Source: Rhizopus arrhizus (Eukaryota > Mucoromycota > Mucoromycetes > Mucorales > Rhizopodaceae). Taken from it: 64,000 nucleotides of DNA. Position 1 is the first letter of the stretch, and every line of letters starts with the position of its first letter. The DNA lies in the NCBI GenBank assembly GCA_024220505.1, contig JAKZZE010000007.1:1302001-1366000 (forward strand), given 5' to 3'. A model generated the notes under the pieces. That model searched no databases and was not told the origin of the DNA. It saw nothing but the letters and a program-made list of their open reading frames with translations. Shown piece after piece: positions 45,058-54,708 of the stretch. The position numbers and the translations under genes are program-made.

Positions 45058-47072
45058 ATGGGTCGATTGTGTTCAATAATGAAAACAATGGTCAATCGAA
45101 CACCCATTATAAGCAAAAATCCATTAATCAACAACAACAACAACAACAACAACAGCAGCAGCAGCAGCAAAAACAGCAAAAACACCTCAACGCTATACTA
45201 ACCCAAAGCGAGGACAGACATAGTAGACAAAAAGATCTATATGCTGCGATAAGACCCGAAAGACCTCCCGAAGTTACTCCAGGAATACCATATACTAAAG
45301 ACCGACCCGCAACACAGGATAAGCAGAAAAAGCCAGCTGTCACTACCAGAAGAATTACTACAAGAAAGCATCTTGAAGAAATACGCCCCAAGAATTCACC
45401 ATTTAATGATACTGCAATACGAATGGAGACAGACTTACCTATAGAAAAAGTACAGACAAAAACACCAAGAAAGAATCCCAGACGAGAACCTCCTGCCATT
45501 TCATATAATATTGTAGAAGATGTACTTGATCAACCAGCAAATATATCCGTAAGAGATTTAATCACCACTACACCAAGACTTCGAAGAGACCTCATTGGTG
45601 CATGTAGACTAAAAAGAAAATCTCCAAATAAAAAAAGATCACAGGAAACTATGGCCTTAATTGAGGATGAAGATATAAACACTACAGCTGCATATACAAA
45701 AATAATCATTGGAAATCAACGCATAAAGACATTAGTAGATTGTGGAGCCGCAAAAACTTGTATTTCGAAATCTTTGGCAGATGCTCTGAAACTAGATATT
45801 GATGCTGCATCAGAAAGCGTTTTTACCTTAGGAAATGGAACTAAACAACCTGCATTGGGAATGATTTATGATGTACCAATAGAAGTCAGTGAAGATTTAG
45901 TCATACCATGCACAGTGGAAGTACTGCCTACGTGTCCATCTCATTTTATTATTGGAAACAACTGGTTAAGCAGGGCGAAAGCTAGAATCGATTTCAATAG
46001 TGCATCCATGAAAGTATCTTACAAGAATCGAAAAGCAGAACTACCTATATCATTTCTCCGGAAAAAGGATAACATACCTAAAATGACTACTTATCAACAG
46101 ATGTACCAAAATCCTACGAGTCTTACAAATTCTACTGAAAAGAAAGTTCGATTTGAAAAAGATGGCTCTGAGGAAGATAATTCGACAGGAGAAGATTCTG
46201 AAGACACATCTGAAAGTGAATTAACGGAAGAATCGAATGAGGAAGACTATAGTACAGAGGATGAGTCATCTGAAGAAGAAAGAAACGATACAGATTCTTT
46301 ACTAGTATTAAACAACGATGATACACAGGAGCTGGATATAGTTAGAGATAATACAGAAATAGTCATACAAGCTCCAAAAGAGGGGATGGTGTTGAAAGCA
46401 CACACTTCAAATAGCTTTCAAATCAAGAAACCAACCGGAACAACCAAGAATAACACATACAGCCTTGAAATCACGAATAAAGATATCACTCAAGTCATGG
46501 GATACTTTGACATCAGTACAAGTATTGTCATCAACAAAAAGAGTATAGATGTACATTTATATAATCGGTCAGACTACGATATATATCTTAAACCGTACGA
46601 AGAAGTAGGAAGGCTAGAAGCTTTTGATTTACAAAACGAAGAAATGGTCCAAGCTTATCAACTTAATCGAGATACAGATTTATACGTATTAGAAGAAGAT
46701 CAAGCTGAACACGACACTACAGATAATGAATCTCTAGATCAAGAAACTTATACTAAGTTAGAAATTGGAAAAATTGGAAACGATATCGCTAAAAGATTGA
46801 AGAAGCTCATACACAAATTCAAAAACATATTTGATTGGAATAATGATACAATTGGCCATACACAACTGATAAATCACAAGATTGTTATTGAAGAAAATAC
46901 CCAACCAATTAGTCACCGACCATATCGACTTAGTCCAATTGAATCAGATTATCTACAAAAGGAATTAGAAAAGTATTGTAAACTGGGAGTAATAGCGCCT
47001 TCAAATAGTCCATGGGCAGCACCAGTAATATTAGTGAAGAAAAAAAAACGGAGAATACCGCATGGTGATTGA
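45055..47072 (+). CDS. Pol of element B, first part: protease and start of reverse transcriptase
   Basis: The frame enters from gag by -1 shift; within it the first plain ATG is at 45078. It begins with a Gln run coded by CAA/CAG repeats, then a basic linker. The protease-like motif is KTLVDCGAAKTCISK, with Asp-Cys-Gly in place of Asp-Thr/Ser-Gly. An acidic Ser/Glu-rich spacer follows. The start of the reverse transcriptase is SPWAAPVILVKKK. The frame then breaks at an A9 run (47040-47048), where one A fewer would continue into the next ORF. Confidence 0.8.
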
Positions 47073-48165
47073 TTATCGCAAGTTAAATGCTATTACCAAG
47101 AAAGATTCATACCCTTTGCCAAGAATCGATGATTTACTTGACGCTTTAGGAAAAGCAAAAGTATTCTCAGCCTTAGATATGAGAGCAGGATTTCACCAAG
47201 TGCCTGTAGAAGAAAGTAGCAAAAAATTAACTGCTTTTACAACAAAATACGGTGTATATCACTATAATACTTTGCCAATGGGATTAGTCAACTCTCCTGC
47301 GACCTTCCAACGTCTCATAGATCTCTGCTTTAGAAAACTGATAAACAAATGCTTAGTAGCCTATATCGATGATCTAAACATATATTCCAATAATCACCAT
47401 GAACATCTTACCCATTTAGAACAAGTCTTCAATTGTATCAAAATAGCAAATCTAAAGCTCAATCCAGAAAAGTGCTTTTTTTTCAAAGATCATCTCAAGT
47501 TTCTTGGATACATCGTCACTCAAGAAGGAATACACACTGATCCTGGAAAAATAGAGAAGATAAAAAACTACGAGAGACCAACAACACTCACACAAGTCAG
47601 AGGATTTCTGGGATTAGCCTCATATTACCGAAGGTTTATCAAAAACTTTGCCGCAATAGCACGACCATTGCATGATCAAACCAAGACATCTAAAAAGGTT
47701 CCCTGGACCAACAAAACTACCGAATCATTTGAAAAACTTAAGAAACTTTTGACAGAAGCACCAGTATTAGCAAGACCGGATTTCAATCGAGACTTTGTAC
47801 TTGTAACAGACGCATCCAAACAAGGACTTGGCTGTATTCTCACACAATTAGACGACGATGGACATGAACATCCAATCATATATGCCAGTCGAAGCCTTAA
47901 ATCAAGTGAGGTGAATTATGGTGTTTCAAAACTTGAATGTTTAGCCGTAATCTGGGCTGTAAAGCTTTTTAGACCATATCTGCTTGGAAGAAGATTCACT
48001 ATAATAACAGATCATTCAGCATTAAGAGGACTTCTAAATACAACAAACCCTACTGGAATTATAGCAAGATGGATAACTATACTAGCAGAATATGAATATG
48101 AAGTCAAGTATCGACCTGGAAGAGTTAACGAGAGTGCCGACTTTCTTTCCAGATTAGGATATTAA
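47050..48165 (+). CDS. Pol of element B, second part: reverse transcriptase and RNase H
   Basis: Continues the reverse transcriptase in the next phase: MVIDYRKLNAITKKD, FSALDMRAGFHQVPV, the catalytic AYIDDLNIYS, and FLGYIVTQEGI. RNase H follows with LVTDASKQGLGCIL and ITDHSALRGLL, ending RVNESADFLSRLGY. The stop is followed by about 200 nt of A-rich and CA-repeat sequence before the integrase frame. Confidence 0.85.
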   Translation, partial: GEYRMVIDYRKLNAITKKDSYPLPRIDDLLDALGKAKVFSALDMRAGFHQVPVEESSKKLTAFTTKYGVYHYNTLPMGLVNSPATFQRLIDLCFRKLINKCLVAYIDDLNIYSNNHHEHLTHLEQVFNCIKIANLKLNPEKCFFFKDHLKFLGYIVTQEGIHTDPGKIEKIKNYERPTTLTQVRGFLGLASYYRRFIKNFAAIARPLHDQTKTSKKVPWTNKTTESFEKLKKLLTEAPVLARPDFNRDFVLVTDASKQGLGCILTQLDDDGHEHPIIYASRSLKSSEVNYGVSKLECLAVIWAVKLFRPYLLGRRFTIITDHSALRGLLNTTNPTGIIARWITILAEYEYEVKYRPGRVNESADFLSRLGY

Positions 48166-48929
48166 TTCGCAAAAACACAACAAAATCACACTACCAATGT
48201 ATTTTATCAAATCACATGGAGGAAGGGAGGGGTAGTTGAAACAAACAAACAAAAAAAAAAAAAATCAAAAAAAAAAAAACACACACACACACACCAATCA
48301 AACAAAAACCTTAATACAGAACAATACAAAAATCGTATCACCACAAAGCATAATAACAAAGTTACACAAAAATGGAAGAAGAAAAAATACAAATGATGAA
48401 ACAATATTTGCTCACACTGAAGACTCCTGACAATATTCCAACAAAAATGATAAAACATCTTGAAAGAGAGTCAATCAACTATACAATATATAAAGATACT
48501 CTATATCGATACAACACATCAAACGGTATCATCCGTAAAGTTTTAAACACTGAAGAGGCAGAAAATATCATTCATACCTATCATCAACACCCCTTGGGAG
48601 GTCATCTTGCTTATAACAATACCTTACACAAGATAGCCACCAGATATTACTGGGATAAGATGGCCCACACAATTCAACAATATGTTAAAAATTGTCCAAG
48701 ATGTCAAGTACACGGACCCAAATCATTAAACGAAGAACTCTATCCTGTGCCAGTATCAACCAAACCTTTTGACAGAATAGCATTGGATGTTAAGCATGTA
48801 CAAACTTCCAGAGCAGGATACCGCTATATAATTGCTGGGATAGATTACTTGACTAAGTATGTGGAAGCTAGGCCAATGCGATTCCAAACATCATCTGAGA
48901 TAGCATTGTTTCTATACGAGGAAATCATA

Positions 48930-49141
48930 CAGTTGTTGGAATAATTGTTCGGATGTTTTGCAATTTTATACTTTTCGCTTTGTATCTCTGCAGTCAGATA
49001 AGATAGAGCTGCTGACAATACCTCATTAGAAAGCGACAGTTGTCATGTAGAACATATAAAAATTTAAGGTTATGGGATTACTTCCATATATAGTAAGGTC
49101 AATTTGCGTCAAGCATATGCATTCGAACAATTTTTCCAACT
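48930..49141 (+). repeat. Left terminal inverted repeat of the mariner-like element
   Basis: 212 bp, CAGTTGTTGGAATAATTG inwards to TTTTTCCAACT. Confidence 0.92.
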
Positions 49142-49231
49142 GAATCATCTTTTATTTAATATCGTGTATAACCGCCTTTAGCTTTAATGACTGCTCTACA
49201 ACGAGCTGGCATACTCTTGATATATGCTTGG

Positions 49232-50188
49232 CACTACTCTTTAGTAAAAAAGTTCCATTCTTTCTCGATTCTAGACCAGAGATCATGCACTCCTTTAGCC
49301 CTACCTTCATATAAACTCAGCCTCAACTTCAAATGGTGCCAGAGATGCTCTATAGAACTCAAATCAGGACTTTGAGCTGGCCAATTGAAGGTGTGCTCTT
49401 CTTTAAACCCATTTTCTTTAAACCAAGCACGAGCAAGCTTCGATATGTGTTTAGGATCGTTATCTTGTTGAAAATAGATAGCCTCCTGCTTGTAGCCACA
49501 GTAGTTCAGGCTGTCCATCAGTGTAGTTGACAGGATATGAACATAATCTGATGCTTTCATAGTACCGTCCTCAATCGTGCAGGCATATCCAGGACCATCC
49601 CACGTCATACAACCCCAAAGCATTACACTGCCAGCTCCTCCTTTGACTGTAAGGTCAAGATGATGAGGTTGCAATTTATCACCAGGTCTTCTCCAAAAGT
49701 ATTTACAACCATCTGAGCCCCAAACATTAATCTTGGTCTCATCAGAAAACACCATACGTCTCCAGTCATCTTCTGTCCAATCTTTGTAAGCTTTAGCCTA
49801 TTTTAGTCTAGCTTCCATGTGTGATTTTTTGAGGAGAGGCTTTTTCTTCTTAATTTGGGTACTGAAACCCATGCTGTGAAGCATTTTTACTGTATCAAAA
49901 TAGCCAACATTATAACCAATGCTGCTTAATTATGACCATATGCTCTTTGCTGTCTGAAGTGAACCATTTATAAGCTCTCTCTTCAGGTAATTCTTTGTTA
50001 TTGAGCTTATAGTAATCTTTCTACCAGCATGACCTCGAGTACGTTTAGGTGCATACAAGTTCTTGTACTTGCTCAAAGTGGACCTTGATACTCCTGGAAC
50101 ACGTTTCATAATTTCTGAGTATGATAAACCCTTTTTTAACAACGACCGGATTCTTTCTTGCTTGCTACGAGATAAAGGGTGTACCATG
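49232..50188 (-). pseudogene. Tc1/mariner transposase with two in-frame stops
   Basis: From the ATG at 50188 the frame gives a helix-turn-helix DNA-binding start (RSKQERIRSLLKKGLSYSEI and GVSRSTLSKYKNLY), then the catalytic domain: VFSDETKINVWGSDG (first Asp), YFQQDNDPKH (second Asp) and WPAQSPDLSSIEHLWHHLK (third acidic residue, Glu). A single frame is kept, but TAA at 49930-49932 and TAG at 49798-49800 interrupt it. The copy is recently dead or depends on suppression. The well-kept inverted repeats suggest it could still be moved by another copy. Confidence 0.85.
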
Positions 50189-50364
50189 ATATAAAAAAGT
50201 ATAGGCTGTACGAGATAGAAGGGAAACACTGCAAAATCCAGCCTTATTTCTATATTTTAAGCTCTGACTAAAAGCAAAAGCGCTATTTCATTATTACGTC
50301 ATTTTGTAATGCTGTATTTGTGACGTCAGAAACGTCAATGATATCGTCATTATAGAATGCATTG

Positions 50365-50576
50365 AGTTGGAAAAATTGTTCGAATGCATATGCTTGACGC
50401 AAATTGACCTTACTATATATGGAAGTAATCCCATAACCTTAAATTTTTATATGTTCTACATGACAACTGTCGCTTTCTAATGAGGTATTGTCAGCAGCTC
50501 TATCTTATCTGACTGCAGAGATACAAAGCGAAAAGTATAAAATTGCAAAACATCCGAACAATTATTCCAACAACTG
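50365..50576 (-). repeat. Right terminal inverted repeat of the mariner-like element
   Basis: Reverse complement of 48930-49141. Confidence 0.92.
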
Positions 50577-51514
50577 TATGTCGACACGGTTGCCCTACGA
50601 TAATTGTTACCGATAATGGAAAGCCCTTTTTGAGCGATTTAATACGCCAAGTTTGCAAAAATTATTCTATTATACACAAAACGACAACTCCCTACAACCC
50701 TCAAAGCAATGGTCTTATCGAAAGATTTAATCGAACGTTAGGACAAATCTTACAACGCAGATCAGACGACGAGAAGAAAGATTGGGACCAGTATCTACCA
50801 GCTGCATTATTCGCTTATAGATCAATGAAACAAGCAACTACCAAACACAGCCCCTTTAGTTTGATGTATGGCTATGAACCTAAAACCCCATTCGACATGG
50901 AACACCAGATCTATAACAGGAAATCGCCTCAGTTTGACGCAACTTTATTTCACCGAACGGCACATCAGTTACACAACCTTAGCAGAATTAGAGAGCAAGC
51001 CACAAAAGCAATAAAAACAACACAAGCAGCACAAAAGAAGGCAATAGAAAAGAAAATACTTGATCAACGCAAAGAACTGAAGCCATCATTCAATCTTGGA
51101 GACACAGTATTAGTCTACAAGGATTTTTTGACTACTTCTTGGTCAGGAAAACTACAAGACAGATGGCAAGGACCATTTATCATACATCACCTGTTAGGAA
51201 AAGGAACTTATCATATCAAGAGCATTGATGTATCAGATACAAAGATCAGGAGGGTACACGGAAACCGTTTGAAACCTTATTCGATACCCAACACCTTATG
51301 GAAAACTGAACATCATAGGATTGGTTCAGGAACTCTGGATGATGAAACTAGAGAGCTTTTCCTTTTAGATTCTTCATAAGCACAAGGTTTAACAACATTC
51401 ATCAGATATCCTACCAAAAGAAGAACGCGTACACAGTTTGAAAATAGTATATATACGGGACAATATTACAACCAAAGAAAAACCATTCGAATTAAAACGA
51501 AAACTCAAAACAAT

Positions 51515-52435
51515 ATGCAAAGTGCTCAAATTACTCAAATGAACAATCAAGTTAGTGGCCCCGGTTATATAACCCAAGGAATGAAGGAAACCTGGATGCG
51601 ACCATATGTGCCCAACCGACAAGACTTTGAAACAATTCAAGATTACGTAAATACGATGGTAAATACCTACTTTGTCAAATTTTGCCAGCTTGAAGGATAC
51701 GAAGCTTTGGAAAAGGCCGTTGGAAACTGGTTGCTGGAATGCGAGGAGGAGTTCGGTGGACCAGGATCCATTGGATATGGTGAGCGAGGTCAATTTTTAC
51801 CAAGAGAAGAAGGTGCAGTACTGATTGCCAAAGAAATAAAAGACAAAGCAGAAATAATCTCTATCTTGGATATACCAAGCCCTACTGACAACACGCCGGT
51901 AATGGTACCAGCTATACTACCACCATCAGACAAAATACCAGAACCCCAAGCCACCTATTCTGACGCACAAGATGAATATTTGACTCCCTCTTTATTTGAA
52001 GACTGGGAATGGGCAATCAGAACCACAGGCATAGAATTAGCAAGAAAACAAATGGCTAGAACTTTTTACAAATATCAAGAAATTGTACAGCATCAGAAAC
52101 AGATGACGCTTATGAAACAACAGCTTACCTTGCGTTTTGCTGAAGATGTTAACTATTGGAGCCACTTGAAGTTTACGCAGCCAAGACCTACTCCAGGTAG
52201 TGTGGAGGCTTATTTATCTTCAAAGCATGCCAACTTAAAAGCTGAAATACCCAATGACTTTCTCTATCCATCCTTATTGAGAGCTGCTAGGAATGGAGAT
52301 ACATGGGCTATAATCGATCAAGAATATGAAGAGTTCGAGGACGAACTTATGTCCACTGGGGGCATCTGTGACGAAAATAGAAATTTTTTCAATCAAACTG
52401 TACCACTTGACGAAGAAAGTTCGGACCTGAACTAA
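51515..52435 (+). CDS. Accessory ORF of element B, unknown function, running into the 3' LTR
   Basis: 306 codons, starting 135 nt after the integrase stop, where some retroelements carry an env-like gene. I see no signal peptide, membrane segment, zinc knuckle or catalytic motif. The protein is mostly helical by composition, with an acidic Pro-rich middle (about residues 125-155). The second half contains ARKQMARTFYKYQEIVQHQK. It loosely recalls a Gag or capsid-like fold but I cannot assign it. The last 22 codons lie in the LTR (from 52367), so the polypurine-like CACTGGGGGCATC before the LTR is also coding. The open frame of this length implies selection or youth. Confidence 0.7.
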   Translation: MQSAQITQMNNQVSGPGYITQGMKETWMRPYVPNRQDFETIQDYVNTMVNTYFVKFCQLEGYEALEKAVGNWLLECEEEFGGPGSIGYGERGQFLPREEGAVLIAKEIKDKAEIISILDIPSPTDNTPVMVPAILPPSDKIPEPQATYSDAQDEYLTPSLFEDWEWAIRTTGIELARKQMARTFYKYQEIVQHQKQMTLMKQQLTLRFAEDVNYWSHLKFTQPRPTPGSVEAYLSSKHANLKAEIPNDFLYPSLLRAARNGDTWAIIDQEYEEFEDELMSTGGICDENRNFFNQTVPLDEESSDLN

Positions 52436-52927
52436 GTTCATGTCCTCAATATTTTTGATAAACTCAATGAAATTGAATAACTCAACTAAATTCACAATTC
52501 AAAGGAAAACACAAAAATCTAAAAACATCACAAAATCAAGAAAACCAAAAACATATAAATATCAACAATTTATCAAGAATTATTATTATTATTATTATCT
52601 TACCTTATCCAAATAAATCTCCTTTGAAACAAAATACTTCTTTTATTTTATAAATAGGAAGAATCAATAATCCCTTGAATCATATACTTCATTGTAATCT
52701 CTTTTTTATTTTATCTTTTATCTTTCATCTTTTTATTTTACTTTTATTCAATTCAGACTGATCTACTTAACAAGATCTGGTGGTCACTCTACTCAAGCGA
52801 ACTTACAACTCAAATTATCTACTCTTTTTTGGATATTAATTTATCCAATACTTTATTCGATTACCAAAACTTTGTCTCAATAACTTATACCAAACCTACT
52901 TAAACCCGAAAGCCTAACAATCTCACA
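52367..52927 (+). repeat. 3' LTR of element B
   Basis: Same 561-bp sequence as 43119-43679. It is followed by ATAGCGACTTTAG, not by the base order found before the 5' LTR. Confidence 0.9.
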
Positions 52928-54415
52928 ATAGCGACTTTAGTCGCTAGATCGAAAATTGTCGGTCAAATGAAAACTTTCATTTTTGTGAAAAAGGTCAAAA
53001 GCACAAACAAAGAAACAATATAAATACCTTCTCTTGTTGAAGTCAATTCAATTCAGTTTTTTTTGAATAAAGAACTCAAGTTCAATTCTTTTTATCTTTT
53101 CATTTACACAAACAGGCAATCTTTAGTTATAAAAGTCCCTGTTCCCTTTATTTTTATCTTTATCTTTTATCTTATATTTGATCTTACTTAAAAGATCTGG
53201 TGGTCACATCAAGCAACTAAACTTGTAAAAACTCAAGAAAACTCTCTTTATTAATAACAACCTTTACTACTCCAAGAAAAATAACAACAGGAATGAAACG
53301 TCGGAATTTAAATCGTTGCAGTTTATAACGAACGCCTTGCAGTTTACAACAACCACCTTACACTATACAACAACCGCCTCTTATGTTATACAACCATTCA
53401 AAATACCAAAAACAGAACAAAATCATAAAACCCAAAAACATATAAATAACCTCACATAATAATCTCAAAAAATATGACTTCACTTCTAACTTCCTAACTT
53501 CTCTCTTATTTTATTTTTACTTTTTCTTTTTATCAAATAAATATTCTTTTAAAGAGGCAAACTATCTCTTATTTTATTTAACATCAAGAACAAGAAGTCC
53601 CTTGAAGCTATTATACTTCATTGTAAATCCCCTTTTTTATTTTACTTTATCTTTTTATTTTTATTCTACCTTAACTAAAACAGTTTGATCTACTTTATAA
53701 GATCTGGTGGTCACTATAACAAGCGAATCAAGCCAATCCAACTCATATAAAAGCAATTATTATACCAATTACAACTTAAATCTGTTTATTTAAACCTCAA
53801 CTCAGCACACTCAAGCGAACTAGTAAAAATTTATTACAATGGCTGCGGTTTGTGATTTTTTAATTTTGAACCTTATTCTTTTTTGAACTTTATATCAAAA
53901 TCAAACTTTATATCAAAATCAAACCTTATATCAAAATCAAACCTTATATCGAAATCAAACCTTATATCGAAATCAAACCTTATATCAAAATGAAACTTTA
54001 TTTTTCTTTGTCTATAAAATAGACAAGTTTTTACTTTTATTTTACTTCACTTATCTTGACTTATCTTCACTTCTCTTGACTTATATATATTTTAACTTTA
54101 CTTATCTTAAATATATTTTATCCAATAAATCAAGTATCTTTATCCCTGAATCTTTTGGTATAACACTCTTAAAACACAAGCAAGACAAGTCCCTTGAAGT
54201 CAATTATCTTCATTGTAAACACTCTTAAAACTCTTATCAAGTTACTTTATTACAAACAAGTTTGATCTACTTAACAAGATCTGGTGGTCACTCACAAGCG
54301 AACCTAATATCAATACTCTACCCAACTCTTAATTCTTTTTTATCCATTTTCATCAACTTTACTCTATTTCAAAACCGTTAACTCTTACAAGCCATTGAAG
54401 CAACAAAAAAACTAC
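52928..54415 (+). repeat. Cluster of LTR and leader remnants related to element B
   Basis: Three further segments carry the block found inside the element B LTR: a CCCTTGAAG...CTTCATTGTAAA region (in two of them) and then AAGATCTGGTGGTCAC, at about 53190, 53703 and 54278. Two of them continue with AAGCGAA and a leader-like stretch; one runs to an ATG at about 53839 (ATGGCTGCGG). They look like 5' ends of several diverged retrotransposons placed head to tail, without their coding parts. No protein gene is seen here. Confidence 0.55.
53885..53992 (+). repeat. 18-bp tandem repeat, about six units
   Basis: The unit is TTATATCAAAATCAAACC with single-base variants (CGAAATC, TGAAAC). It lies in the LTR-remnant cluster and is AT-rich with no spacer structure. 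Confidence 0.8.
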
Positions 54416-54607
54416 AGTAGTAAAAAGCTGCCTTCTTTATTTAATAACTATAAGGTCTATTTATATTATTTATGTTTGCTGCGGTGGAGATGTTTGATAA
54501 TTGTAGCTATGATGTTATTATTGAAGATACTGCGGTTGATATTTTACAATTGAAAGGCCAAAGGAATAATCGTGTTACATACCAAAAGTGGAGCAAAAGG
54601 TATGACA
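54416..54607 (-). repeat. 3' LTR of element C (minus-strand element)
   Basis: Plus strand AGTAGTAAAAAGCTGCC ... GGTATGACA, matching 59489-59680 over its length. Confidence 0.9.
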
Positions 54608-54708
54608 TTACCCCCTTTCGAAATTGTTGATAGACCTCTATCAACCATAGAATAAGAGTAAAGATACAAGATCATAGCATAAGTAAAATTTTTTTTTTTT
54701 TTTGAGTA

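Larger units (their letters stand above)
48930..50576 (-). mobile_element. Tc1/mariner-like DNA transposon with 212-bp terminal inverted repeats
   Basis: Outer ends are CAGTTGTTGG...CCAACAACTG, flanked on both sides by TA (48928-48929 and 50577-50578). The inverted repeats 48930-49141 and 50365-50576 are equal in length and almost identical. A minus-strand transposase frame lies inside. The element inserted into the integrase of element B after that copy arrived. Confidence 0.93.
48372..51379 (+). pseudogene. Integrase of element B, split by a mariner-like insertion
   Basis: 48372-48927 encodes the N-terminal zinc domain (HPLGGHLAYN ... CPRCQVHG) and the first Asp (IALDVKHVQ). A 1647-bp mariner element is inserted at a TA (48928-48929). 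The frame resumes after 50578 with TDNGKPFL (second Asp) and SNGLIERFNRTL (Glu) and ends at 51379. Taking out the insertion with one TA restores a continuous frame (EEII then CRHGCP). No chromodomain is present. The C-terminal domain includes LGDTVLVYKDF and WQGPFIIHHLL. Confidence 0.85.
43119..52927 (+). mobile_element. LTR element B: large Ty3/Gypsy retrotransposon with an extra ORF, interrupted by a mariner element
   Basis: Identical-length 561-bp LTRs (43119-43679, 52367-52927) flank gag, pol, integrase and an accessory ORF. The size without the mariner insertion (1647 bp plus the duplicated TA) is about 8.16 kb. The primer-binding site is TGGTGGTCACTACGAGG at about 43682. The 5-bp flanks GACAA and ATAGC do not match, so no target duplication is seen. 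Confidence 0.88.

Noticed and set aside
44786..45079. 97-codon frame rich in Ile, Thr and Met
   Set aside because: It is an out-of-phase shadow of the Asn/Gly repeats in the element B gag.
45128..45499. Minus-strand frame ending in a poly-Cys run
   Set aside because: It is the complement of the CAA/CAG glutamine run of pol; no start or conserved content.
53885..53992. Short tandem repeats as a possible CRISPR array
   Set aside because: Units are adjacent with no unique spacers, and the genome is eukaryotic.
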